From: Bythopirellula goksoeyrii
Lineage (GTDB): Bacteria > Planctomycetota > Planctomycetia > Pirellulales > Lacipirellulaceae
DNA length: 64,000 nt
Assembly (NCBI RefSeq): GCF_008065115.1
Contig: NZ_CP042913.1
Coordinates: 1,090,338-1,154,337, forward strand
Direction of reading: 5' to 3'
Shown here: piece after piece, positions 19,401-28,246 of the stretch
How positions within the stretch are numbered: position 1 is the first letter of the stretch
Layout: every line of letters begins with the position of its first letter
The notes under the pieces: model-generated
The model's input: only the letters and a program-made list of their open reading frames with translations
What the model was told of the DNA's origin: nothing
The model's database searches: none
Program-made: the position numbers and the translations under genes

Positions 19401-22400
19401 CACAGCCAATCTGGGCAGCGGCAATATCAGCTTTGGTGGTGGAACCTGGGAAGTGACTGGGTCGTTTACCAATTCACGGCAGATTTTATTCGATATCGGT
19501 GTCTCAGGCACAATTAACGTCGATCCTGGTGTCACACTCACCCAGTCGGGGACCGTCTTCGGCGGGCTATCGACGCTTAATAAGACCGACTCCGGCACGC
19601 TTTTGCTCACGGCTTCGGCGTCGCCCCAAAATATGAACGTCAATGGCGGTCTCCTCCAATTCTCCGGCAGTGGAAGCTTAGCCACGGGAACTAATGTTAC
19701 AGTCGACAGCGGCGCTACCTGGAACCTCAACGGCCTTGACGACAGTGTGGCGACGATCGCAGGTGCGGGCTCAATCCAGTTGAATGGTTTTGCCGAGTTG
19801 ACTGTTGGCGCGAACTCTCCGGACACCACTTTTTCGGGTGTCATCAGCGGTAATGGGCTCTTTATTAAAGATGGAAATCATCGTCTGACTTTGAGCGGAA
19901 CCAATACCTATTCTGCTGGCACCCGTATTGACGGCGGCACTCTGGCGATCTCTAGCGATGCAAATCTTGGAAATCTCGGTTCGCCTTTGATTATCAATAA
20001 CGGAATCTTAGAAACAGCAAACACCGTAGCAATTAATCGCAATGTGTATTTATTTGCAGACGAAGGTACGATCGCCACAGAAGGAGGCCTTAACCTCACG
20101 ACAATTGCAGGTCTTGTAGAAGGAGACGGTACACTCATCAAGAGTGGAAATGCTGGGCTCGGTGCCTTAGTACTCACGAACAACAACACTTACACCGGGG
20201 GGACCATCGTCGAAACTGGCACTCTTACGGTCTCGTCCAATTTGAACCTTGGTGCCAACGCCGGCGGAGTCACCTTAATGAATGGTTCCGTGCTCAATTC
20301 GACAGGCACTTTTACCAACTTGCACTCAGTCACATTGGATGGAGGTGGGGGAATTACTGTGGCAGGCTCTCAGACTCTCACGCAAGCTATTGGAATCGGT
20401 GGGACGGGGACACTGACCAAGAGTGGGACAGGAACGCTCCTGTTGACAGCCCCAGCCACCCATGCAGGGAATACGATCATCAATGCTGGTACACTTCAAT
20501 TTGGTTCGGGAGAACTCCCCGATGCCTTCGACGTGACTGTAGATGGTGCGGGAGACGTCTGGGACCTTAACGGGGTGAGTGACGCGATCGACGGCTTATT
20601 CGGGGGTGGTACGGTCCTGTTAGGTGGGGGCACACTCACCGTCGGCAGCAACGATGGTGATGGCGACTTCAGTGGTTCGATTCAAGAGACGGGGTCTTTT
20701 GTGAAGATCGGTCCTGGTACGCAAATTCTCAGTGGAGCCAATACTTATGTTGGGAGCACACAGGTATTAGAAGGGAAGCTTGAAATCACAAACGATGCTA
20801 GCCTTGGTGACCCTTCCTCTACTCTATTGCTTAGTGACGGGACACTTCGCACGAACACGACGTTTTCCACTGGACGTACTACGACCATCGTTTCTGGTTC
20901 CTTTGAAACCGCGCCGGGGACGACTCTTACATTTACGAGTCCAATTGCTGGTGCGGGCCCACTATTTAAAAGAGAAACGGGCACTCTCGAACTTACTCAA
21001 TCAAACACTTACTCTGGTGCAACAAATATCTTTGCGGGAACGCTACAGCTTTCGGGTGCCGGTCAACTTGCTGATACTACCGATGTCTTGCTCGCGGCTC
21101 AGGGCACCTTCGACCTGACCGATCTCGTCGACACGATCGATTCGCTCAGCGGAAGCGGCTCTGTCGCTTTGGGCAACGGCACACTCACGATTGGTGCCGA
21201 CAATGGCGCCGGCAACTTTAGTGGTATCATCAGCGGCACTGGCATCGGGGGTGAGATTGTCAAGGAAGGAGCCGGCACGCAGGTCTTCTCAGGCGCAAAC
21301 ACTTATGCCGGCGGTACCGAGATCAACGACGGAACGCTGGAGATTTCTCAAGACGCCAACCTCGGCGAACTCGGCGGTCAGGTTACCTTCGATGGCGGTA
21401 CCCTTCACACCACCGCCAACATCCCCAACATGGTCCGCGAAATGACGGTGAACTCGGGTGATGGCACTATTGAAGTCGACGCTGCTACGACTCTCGGCAT
21501 TGGCGGCAATATCGCCGGTGTAGGCGAGCTGACAAAAACGGGCGACGGCACGCTCACTCTCAGTGGTATCTCTTCCTACGATGGAACTAACCTTCTCGGG
21601 GGCGTGTTGAGCGTCGGCTTCAATTTCAATTTAGGCACCGCCAGCGGACAACTCACGATCGATGGAGCGACGTTGCACACCAGCAACAACTTCACCACCT
21701 CGCGAGTCACTACTATCGGACCTAGTGGCGCAACTTTCGATGTCGATGAGGTACTGCCCGGTGCCGACCATACGCACAACGGCACCATTCAGGGCAATGC
21801 CGGCGCCAATCCTTTCGTCAAGACCGGACTTGGCGAAATGCGGCTTGGCAGCGCGAATACGTTCATCGCGCCAATTCATATCAACCAGGGCAAACTCTCG
21901 GTCAATGCTTCCAACCAGCTTGGAAGTAGCTCGAACGCGATCGCTTTCGGCGGCGGAACTTGGTTTGTTGACGGCACGTTTAGTAATTCTCGAGTCGTCC
22001 AACTCAATCAAAATGGTGGAACCATCGAAGTTGCGGGAGGTTTCTCGCTCACACAAAATGGCGTGATCGAAGATGGCGTGAACGGACCCGCCGGATCCTT
22101 GAACAAGACAGGTAGCGGCAACCTCCTGCTCGGAACCGCTAACACGTATTCCAGCGGCACGAACATTCAAAGTGGACTGCTACGACTCAACAGTGGCGGC
22201 AGATTGCCGGATACAACGGATGTCGATGTGGCTGCTAGCGCCACCTGGGATCTCAACAATGTTAGCGATGCGATCGACGGACTCAGCGGTAGCGGTGATG
22301 TCACCCTCGGCTCTGGTGAACTCACCGTAGGCAGTGACGACGGCGGTGGGACGTTTAGCGGTACGATCAGCGAAACCGGCTCGCTCGTTAAGGTTGGAAT

Positions 22401-24546
22401 TGGCACACAGTTTTTACGACTCAATGAGGTCGGCGAGGACACCTTCCCCAACACGTATACTGGAGGAACACAGATCAACGGCGGCACGCTGGATATTGAG
22501 GAAGACGACAATCTTGGTGATCCTGGTGGACCGCTGAGCTTCGACGGAGGCACCTTGCAGGTTGCCGGCAACAATGGCGTTTCAACCTCCCGGTTGGTTA
22601 CCCTCAACGCTGGTGGCGGCACGGTCAACACTGTTGGAGATAATTCCCTCGTGACGTTCTCCGGCGTCATCGATGGTGCCGGCTTCTTACGCAAGAATGG
22701 CCAGGGCACACTCACTCTTGCCGCAGACAATACCTACACGGGGGACACGATCGTTAATAGTGGCATTCTCAGACTCGACGGTGCGGGTCGTATTCCTGAC
22801 GCGTCATACGTCACGGTCGAGGCCAGTGGATCGATGGGCGAGGGACTCGACTTGAACGACATCAGCGATACGATCGGGGGACTCGAAGGGAGCGGCGACA
22901 TCCATTTGGGAACTGCCACTCTGACCGTAGGTGCTGCCGGTGGTGATTTCGATGGAACCATCGACGGGACAGGTGGCGTGGCCAAAATCGGCGCCGGGAA
23001 TCTGATCTTGGCCGGCGTCAACACCTACATGGGAGGTACGGCCATCAACGGCGGCTCCATCGAGATTGGCTTCAACGCCAACCTTGGCAACGCGGCCGGA
23101 CCACTGAGTTTCGACGGTGGCACGTTGACGACGTTAGGGAACTTTAGCACCGCCCGCGCGACGACCATGAATGCAGGCGGCGGTACCTTTAATGTGCCGG
23201 GTTCCAATACCTTCACCCACAATGCCAACATTGCCGGCGTGGGGGGGCTCGGCAAGGCGGGAACCGGCACACTCGTATTGAACGCCGTCAGTAGCTACGG
23301 TGGCCCCACATCCGTCACGGGCGGCACGCTTCAACTGGGCGGTTCCGAGCGTTTGCCAAACTCGACTAGCCTAAGCGTAAGCGCGCCAGGTGTGTTCGAC
23401 CTGAATAACTTTAACGAAACTATCGACGGATTGTCGGGCAATGGGTCGGTCGATCTTACCAATGCTCAGTTGACCGTTGGCATCTCTGGCGGTGGCGGCA
23501 GCTTTAGTGGTGTCGTCAGCGGAACAGGCGACCTTCAGAAAGAAGGAGCCGGTACACAAACTCTCGCCGGCGGGACGCACACATTTTCTGGCGCCACCGT
23601 CGTCAACGGCGGCGAGCTAATCCTCAACGGCGGAGGCAGCATCGACCAGACTACGCTCTCGGTCGGATTCAACAACGGTAGCGACGGCACGACCACGGTC
23701 ACCGATTCCGGAACCATGTGGGATGTCAGCGGAAATCTTACGGTCGGAGCACAGGGAATCGGACGTCTCAACATCAACAATAGTGCCAACATGACCGTCG
23801 GCGGCCAGGTGCTGATCGGCGCCGGCATCGGTACTGGTACCCTCTTGGTCGATGGCGGGACACTCGACAACTCCGCCGGCACGGGCATCCTGGTGCAGGA
23901 CGGCACACTCGGCGGCAGTGGCGACGTTCTTGGCAACATCATCAATCAGGACACTGTCTCACCAGGCACCTCTGCGGGCATCTTGGATCTCACAGGTACC
24001 TATGTACAAGAAATCACCGGCTTATTCTCCGCCGAAATTGGTGGAACCGGTGCAGGGCAGTTTGATGTGCTCAACGTCTCTAGCACCGCCTCGCTGGCGG
24101 GCAACTTGGAACTGGGAATCTTGGGATTCCAGCCCGCTCCGAGTGACACCTTTTCGATCCTTACCGCCGGTACGTTGGTCGGCGAGTTCGGCAATGTCGC
24201 CGACGGAGCGCGGCTTAATATCACCAGCGGCGGAACTGGTTCGTTCCAGGTCGACTACAATGCCACAAGTGTTATTCTAAGCGACTTCCAGGGAACCGCC
24301 GTGACCACCGGCGACTTTGATTTTGACGGCGACGTCGATGGTCGGGATTTTCTGGTTTGGCAACGGGGTGGTTCACCCAACGGGATCAATAGCGGCGACC
24401 TGGCGTTGTGGCAGGCAGAGTATGGAAACACATTGCCGCTGACGGCAACAAATACCACGGTGCCGGAACCTACTGGCCTGTTTTGTGCAATTGCATTGGT
24501 CGTAGCCCTCGTGGCGTCTCCCGCCGCCAGATTGCGGCAGCTATGA
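16477..24546 (+). CDS. Giant PEP-CTERM protein with autotransporter-type beta-strand repeats
   Basis: The 2,689-residue protein starts at ATG 16,477: GGGGAG lies 9 nt upstream and a signal peptide follows (residues 9-30, ending TRA/TTFTW). Residues about 285-2,380 contain roughly 23 copies of the autotransporter-associated beta-strand repeat (core NTYSG.T.I.GGTL.L). They come in two flavours that largely alternate: one continuing TDV.V..GATFDLN..SD.ID.L.G.G, the other continuing NLG..GG.L...GGTL.T.....R. A short T5SS/PEP-CTERM-type stretch follows (about 2,385-2,470). The tail has loop DFDFDGDVDGRD (nt 24,313-24,348), FLVWQRGGSPNGINSGDLALWQ and VPEP at nt 24,460-24,471, then a clear hydrophobic helix ending in RLRQL. 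Such repeats form beta-helices; no beta-barrel translocator is present, so anchoring should be by the PEP-CTERM route. Likely a long surface fibre. Confidence 0.88.
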   Translation: MTCYLNSLRRLPVVLFILLVCCLVAVPTRATTFTWTGTGTNGNWADPFQWSGFSSPPTNGSNTDIVMQGSDTSPDIQDIFNNNLDYDIDSITLSSSYTGASAMILTGGELTVDNEIVNNDPQEFEFNSVIHMGDQFLGIRPNNGTIDFDSAVEVNFTGSTIAATGGGDVFFDGGISRAFILNDTSLTIFDGTFVRIGGSSSPIGTVNIFDGTLQINSSSNLPTTADVSVSSGSLFDLNNFSESIDRLTGSGSVDLGTATLTTGDTANFSFFGTIFGTGGITKDQSGIMTIEGSNTYSGATSITGGTLRLNGSGQLSSSTDVSVSSGATFDLNGISNQVDSISGAGTILLGGAVLTVDETAGTRNFTGNILESGEMQKNGAGTLSLGGNNTFTLLDINAGTLQVSSAGNLGSGNIELGSGTLQATASFTNARPILINSSTAVINVDTSDTLTQSGVISGSSNFTKLGNGTLSLNASNSHTGDININDGILAISSSNRINDASDITLLAGATFDLNGFSETVDTLSGTGGTVATDGGIITVDENSVSTYTYNGAITGSGGRLTKSGTHTMVLGGSNTYTGVTTINGGTLRLGSANRISNSSDLVVNGSGTFDLNNFTEAVDSITGSGLITLGSGTLTVVENSASTRTFSGSITGTGSLAKNGSHTLVLTGNNTFSGELSLSGGTLSVGASNNLGNTGANIVFFGGTLQTTGSFDNVREVFIGPFNSATFEVDTSTTLTQSDFITGDSTTTLNKTGGGTFVLSSASSGFGGLINITGGTFQFGSGDTVANSTDVTVAGGATFSLTQTEGIDALNGVGNVTIASGQLLEVGLDNSSSSFSGIISGANGQFSKAGNGVLTLSGSNTYTGSTSINGGTIMLSGAGRLADATDVNVTSGATFDLNNVSDAIDALTGAGAVTLGAGSSNTLTIGSNNGSGTFSGNISETGALTKVGSGTQTLSGNNTYSGTTSFDGGVLRTASTANLGSGNISFGGGTWEVTGSFTNSRQILFDIGVSGTINVDPGVTLTQSGTVFGGLSTLNKTDSGTLLLTASASPQNMNVNGGLLQFSGSGSLATGTNVTVDSGATWNLNGLDDSVATIAGAGSIQLNGFAELTVGANSPDTTFSGVISGNGLFIKDGNHRLTLSGTNTYSAGTRIDGGTLAISSDANLGNLGSPLIINNGILETANTVAINRNVYLFADEGTIATEGGLNLTTIAGLVEGDGTLIKSGNAGLGALVLTNNNTYTGGTIVETGTLTVSSNLNLGANAGGVTLMNGSVLNSTGTFTNLHSVTLDGGGGITVAGSQTLTQAIGIGGTGTLTKSGTGTLLLTAPATHAGNTIINAGTLQFGSGELPDAFDVTVDGAGDVWDLNGVSDAIDGLFGGGTVLLGGGTLTVGSNDGDGDFSGSIQETGSFVKIGPGTQILSGANTYVGSTQVLEGKLEITNDASLGDPSSTLLLSDGTLRTNTTFSTGRTTTIVSGSFETAPGTTLTFTSPIAGAGPLFKRETGTLELTQSNTYSGATNIFAGTLQLSGAGQLADTTDVLLAAQGTFDLTDLVDTIDSLSGSGSVALGNGTLTIGADNGAGNFSGIISGTGIGGEIVKEGAGTQVFSGANTYAGGTEINDGTLEISQDANLGELGGQVTFDGGTLHTTANIPNMVREMTVNSGDGTIEVDAATTLGIGGNIAGVGELTKTGDGTLTLSGISSYDGTNLLGGVLSVGFNFNLGTASGQLTIDGATLHTSNNFTTSRVTTIGPSGATFDVDEVLPGADHTHNGTIQGNAGANPFVKTGLGEMRLGSANTFIAPIHINQGKLSVNASNQLGSSSNAIAFGGGTWFVDGTFSNSRVVQLNQNGGTIEVAGGFSLTQNGVIEDGVNGPAGSLNKTGSGNLLLGTANTYSSGTNIQSGLLRLNSGGRLPDTTDVDVAASATWDLNNVSDAIDGLSGSGDVTLGSGELTVGSDDGGGTFSGTISETGSLVKVGIGTQFLRLNEVGEDTFPNTYTGGTQINGGTLDIEEDDNLGDPGGPLSFDGGTLQVAGNNGVSTSRLVTLNAGGGTVNTVGDNSLVTFSGVIDGAGFLRKNGQGTLTLAADNTYTGDTIVNSGILRLDGAGRIPDASYVTVEASGSMGEGLDLNDISDTIGGLEGSGDIHLGTATLTVGAAGGDFDGTIDGTGGVAKIGAGNLILAGVNTYMGGTAINGGSIEIGFNANLGNAAGPLSFDGGTLTTLGNFSTARATTMNAGGGTFNVPGSNTFTHNANIAGVGGLGKAGTGTLVLNAVSSYGGPTSVTGGTLQLGGSERLPNSTSLSVSAPGVFDLNNFNETIDGLSGNGSVDLTNAQLTVGISGGGGSFSGVVSGTGDLQKEGAGTQTLAGGTHTFSGATVVNGGELILNGGGSIDQTTLSVGFNNGSDGTTTVTDSGTMWDVSGNLTVGAQGIGRLNINNSANMTVGGQVLIGAGIGTGTLLVDGGTLDNSAGTGILVQDGTLGGSGDVLGNIINQDTVSPGTSAGILDLTGTYVQEITGLFSAEIGGTGAGQFDVLNVSSTASLAGNLELGILGFQPAPSDTFSILTAGTLVGEFGNVADGARLNITSGGTGSFQVDYNATSVILSDFQGTAVTTGDFDFDGDVDGRDFLVWQRGGSPNGINSGDLALWQAEYGNTLPLTATNTTVPEPTGLFCAIALVVALVASPAARLRQL

Positions 24547-24796
24547 ACTTCGCTGCGGGAAGCCACATTGCTTGAGGGACTTCTTATCACTGCCCGTGTC
24601 AAATATTAGAGCCGTGGGAGATAGCAAACAAAGTTGCAATAATTACCAGGACTGATTAAGATGCTTCGTGGAGCAGGCTAGAGCGATCGCCTTAGTGCGT
24701 TTTAATTGGAGAGGCCAGTGGAAGGTCTTTCGAATGTGTGGGCAGGAACAGCCCGTTCCGCATCACATTCCTCAAGCATCTGAGAAAGGTTACCTG

Positions 24797-26929
24797 ATGA
24801 ATCTGCTTCTTCTGCGCGCGACTCGTGTACTTTTCTGCCTTCCTCTCTTGCAAGTGACCCTGTCTGTCGCTCCTACGAGCCTCTGGGCACAATCAGTTTT
24901 CTACTCATTCACTTCTGGTCCTGGGGGCGACGGATTCGATTGGCCAGCGTCCCCCACGGGACTGCTGGATGGAGATTATTTCTACACTCCCGATGGTGTG
25001 GAGTTTGACAACTATATCAGCAACAATCTTTTCTTCGATGACAACTACCTGGTCTCTGGAAACTCTTCCGACATTGATGGCGATGCCATGTGGGGCAACC
25101 CCAACAGCGGGACAGTCGATTTCTACTTGTCGGGGCTGAGTGTGCAGAGCGTTGCGTTCAACTTTGCGCAGTCTGTGGGAGGGGCACCGTTCTTGACGGA
25201 TGACTACATTTACATCTACATCGAAGATTCTGAAGGTCGGGCAACTGACTTCGTGCCTTCGCTGAACAACTCGTTTACTGGCCTCGGGGGATTCGACGGA
25301 TATTCCGATTTGGTGCAGTTCGACACTTCGTTTCTGATTGATGACTATGATTCCGTCGATGGAGGACCCTTGGTCGACATCGACTACTTCTATATCGAAC
25401 TGTATTCGCTCGATAACACGAGTGAACCGGCAGAGTTCGCTATCGACAACTTCTCACTCAACGGTGGCGGTGGAAACGGCTCAGATCTACTCTATCCCTC
25501 GGTCAACGGAGGCCAAACCAACGTGACCGATTCAACGCTCGGCAGTAATTCGCTGCGAGGCACAGGCACTTTTGGTAGGGGAGTCGAGGTCACCAACGAT
25601 GCAGCCAGTGCGACAACTTACACCGTCGAGCTCTTACCTGGTGGCGATCTAGCTCCAGGAACTCTTCCCAGCGCCGCGCCGATCAATCCAGGCGAGACCA
25701 TCTTTAGCTCCGACATTGCCACCATCGATCGCTCCCTTCCCAGCGGTACGTACGAAAGCGACCTCAATATTGTCAACAACGGCGTACCGTTAGATCCAGA
25801 CAATGTGGTGACTCTCAGCGTTGACCTCTACGAATCGGAGTCGCTCTCGGGGAATTTCTCGGGTGTGGACGTCAAAGCCTTCGAGGACGTAAGCCTCAGC
25901 AATGCTGAGGCTCCAGCGGGCGGATTCCGGGCTGCGGTAAAAGTCACTGGATCACAGACTACCGGGCCGTTCGAAGTCGACGACTTCCCGGTCGATCAGC
26001 GTGTCTTGGACGGTGAGACGATTCAAGCGAATGTCGTCTTCAGACGATTCGGACAACTCTCGGGACTTCGCGAGGGAACCTACACGGTCTCGCTTGAGCA
26101 GGCCGCTTTCGTTGTGAATCAATTCGTCGACTTCGAGGTCTTCCTGGCGAACAAAGAACCGGTTCCTGATAAAACCTGGGACCTTGACTACTTGCTCACC
26201 AACAGCAACAACGATAACGCCAATTTCACGGCTGGCTTTAGCTATGCCAATCGCCTGGGAGTAAACCGCTTCGAGGTTGCTGCAACACTAATCGACGGCA
26301 CTAGCTCGAAGAATCAAGGCGTTTCTATGCAGTTCATGACTGACCCCGACCCTGCCAGTGCCGACATCATTGGAGAGCCGGTCGATCTAGTCTTCGGCGG
26401 CGGAGCAGGTGACTTGTACGTTTTGCAATTCACTTACGACGAGTCGTTGGTTCCCTCAGGTTTCGCTGAGTCACAACTCCAAGTGCTCTGGTACGACACG
26501 ATCGCCGGAGAATGGGATTTTGCGATCGATGGCAACTCCTCTACGAGCACTAGCACATTCTTTGCCGGATCCTATTCCGACTATCTTGCCGGCCCTGGCG
26601 GCGGAGTGCTCGACGCTGGAGATCTCAGTGCGTTCGGCGTGGATGAAACCAACAATCACGCTTGGGCTGTGCTCGATCACGCCTCACTGTTCGCAGTGGG
26701 TGTCCTTACGAGCACACCAATGTCTGCCGACTTTGACTTCGACGGCGACGTGGATGGCAATGACTTTCTCGTCTGGCAGCGCAATCCGAGCGTGGGTAAT
26801 TTGTCGGATTGGCAAGCCAATTATGGCCAGCCGCTCACGGCAGTTTCCACTGTCGTACCGGAACCTGCTGTGCTCATTTTGCTTCTTAGTGCGATGGTAT
26901 TCTTGCCGTCATTGAGACAAGCAATCTAG
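24797..26929 (+). CDS. PEP-CTERM exported protein of unknown function
   Basis: The 710-residue protein starts at ATG 24,797, preceded by AAAGG at a 7-nt spacing and followed by a signal peptide (about 33 residues, ending SLWAQS). Residues about 34-230 are aspartate- and tyrosine-rich and look like a 'choice-of-anchor' type lectin-like beta-sandwich (DDYIYIYIEDSEGRATDF, IDNFSLNGG). The middle part has immunoglobulin-like features such as LSGNFSGVDVKAFEDVSLSN. The tail carries loop DFDFDGDVDGND (nt 26,729-26,764), FLVWQRNPSVGNLSDWQANYG and VPEP with a short hydrophobic end. It has no autotransporter-type repeats, unlike its neighbours. The longer frame beginning at 24,668 adds polar sequence before the signal peptide and was not chosen. 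Confidence 0.8.
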   Translation: MNLLLLRATRVLFCLPLLQVTLSVAPTSLWAQSVFYSFTSGPGGDGFDWPASPTGLLDGDYFYTPDGVEFDNYISNNLFFDDNYLVSGNSSDIDGDAMWGNPNSGTVDFYLSGLSVQSVAFNFAQSVGGAPFLTDDYIYIYIEDSEGRATDFVPSLNNSFTGLGGFDGYSDLVQFDTSFLIDDYDSVDGGPLVDIDYFYIELYSLDNTSEPAEFAIDNFSLNGGGGNGSDLLYPSVNGGQTNVTDSTLGSNSLRGTGTFGRGVEVTNDAASATTYTVELLPGGDLAPGTLPSAAPINPGETIFSSDIATIDRSLPSGTYESDLNIVNNGVPLDPDNVVTLSVDLYESESLSGNFSGVDVKAFEDVSLSNAEAPAGGFRAAVKVTGSQTTGPFEVDDFPVDQRVLDGETIQANVVFRRFGQLSGLREGTYTVSLEQAAFVVNQFVDFEVFLANKEPVPDKTWDLDYLLTNSNNDNANFTAGFSYANRLGVNRFEVAATLIDGTSSKNQGVSMQFMTDPDPASADIIGEPVDLVFGGGAGDLYVLQFTYDESLVPSGFAESQLQVLWYDTIAGEWDFAIDGNSSTSTSTFFAGSYSDYLAGPGGGVLDAGDLSAFGVDETNNHAWAVLDHASLFAVGVLTSTPMSADFDFDGDVDGNDFLVWQRNPSVGNLSDWQANYGQPLTAVSTVVPEPAVLILLLSAMVFLPSLRQAI

Positions 26930-26978
26930 TGAGTATTTCATCGATGTCGGAGTGATCAGCTTATCGCAATCAAGTATC

Positions 26979-27954
26979 ATGAAACACCTGCTACAGAATT
27001 CCAATGCGTCTATAACGATTCAATTATCTTTGGCCTTTTTCTGTCTCAACGATTCAAGAGCCTGGGCTGCGCCAGTGCAGGTGGTGAATGCTGGATTTGA
27101 AGACATCTCCGAAGAAACTCCGTTCAACGAATTTACTTTTGGCGCACTCAACGGCTGGGATTTGTACGATCCCGACACGATTACCGACAGCGGCGACGGG
27201 CCCACCTATTTCATCGGGACGCTCACGCCATTTGAACCTGACCCGATTGGCAATCCGGGTGTCTTTGCCAATTTCCCTGCGGGAGCGGCTGAAGGCCAGC
27301 GTGTGGGCATCGCCTTCAATTTCGAAGGGAGCGACGGACAGGGGGAATACGGTTTCTTTCAAGAGTTGGACGCAACACTCCAAGCACACACGACCTATAC
27401 ACTGGAGGTCGAAATCGGCAACATCGATTCCGCCACGGCGATGAATGGAGAGTTTTTCCCGTTGGAAGGTTTTCCTGGCTATCGCGTTGAGCTACAAGCA
27501 GGCGGCATGATGCTGGAGGAAGACGACAATCTACTCGCAGGCACGATTCCTGATGGGTAGTTTGCTACAAGCACAGTAACTTTCACGACCGGTGCATCTC
27601 ATGACATGTTGGGAGAACAATTGGGGATCTTGTTGGTCAACTTGAATCAATTAGACCCTGCCCACCCGAACTCTGATCTCGAAGTTGATTTTGACGATGT
27701 GCGGCTTGACGCTTCTCCCGCACTGACGGCCGACTTCGACAACGATGGCGACGTCGATGGCAATGACTTTCTCGTATGGCAACGGGGCGGATCACCTAAT
27801 GGGCTTAACAGCGGCGACTTGGCGTTGTGGCAAGTTAATTACGGTGCTCCTCTCACGGCGACCGCAGCTACTGTGCCGGAGCCCAATTCACTTGTACTTG
27901 TGTTTGTCTGTGCTACTTTCCCTTGCTCGCGAAGTTCTCAAAGGCGATCGTTGA
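26979..27954 (+). pseudogene. PEP-CTERM protein gene broken by a stop codon and a frameshift
   Basis: A signal peptide (MKHLLQNSN...SRAWAA) and a lectin-like exported domain (VQVVNAGFEDIS, QGEYGFFQELDATLQAHTTY) run in one frame to a TAG at 27,558-27,560. The same frame continues directly after it with FATSTVTFTTGASHDMLG, then GILLVNLN, loop DFDNDGDVDGND, GGSPNGLNSGDLALWQ and VPEP, so the stop interrupts one protein. After VPEPNSLVLV the frame turns into a basic, non-hydrophobic tail, while the +1 frame gives CLSVLLSLAREVLKGDR and a stop at 27,954, the expected kind of anchor. One amber codon and a one-base insertion-like shift near 27,905 therefore explain the locus. ATG 26,979 is taken as the start; a GTG at 26,952 is possible. 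Confidence 0.8.
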
Positions 27955-28154
27955 GAGAAGAGGCTGTTGGGAAAACCCACAATGTGTTTTTGGCCAGTTG
28001 TCAATTTGGGGAATGAATTCTTTAACTCCCAAGTGTGCGATTCCGCACTCTCGATTGCCTTGCTCTTTGTGACATTGCCCCAACTTTCTATGGCTTCCAG
28101 AGGTTGTACTCACAGAATCGAGGTATCACTCGAGGGACTTGTCAAATTACAGCT

Positions 28155-28169
28155 TGGCACTAGAGTTGC
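28155..28169 (+). promoter_or_regulatory. Sigma-54-type -24/-12 motif
   Basis: The sequence TTGGCACTAGAGTTGC carries GG (28,156-28,157) and GC (28,168-28,169) exactly 12 nt apart, matching the TGGCAC-N5-TTGC consensus. The predicted transcription start is about 65 nt upstream of the stress-protein gene. The site at 57,734-57,749 is nearly identical. Confidence 0.6.
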
Positions 28170-28246
28170 GGTAATAGGCCAGATACCGAACTGGAAGACT
28201 TTATTGTTCCTGGCGGATGTCCCTTTTCAGCATAAGGAGCAGGGAG

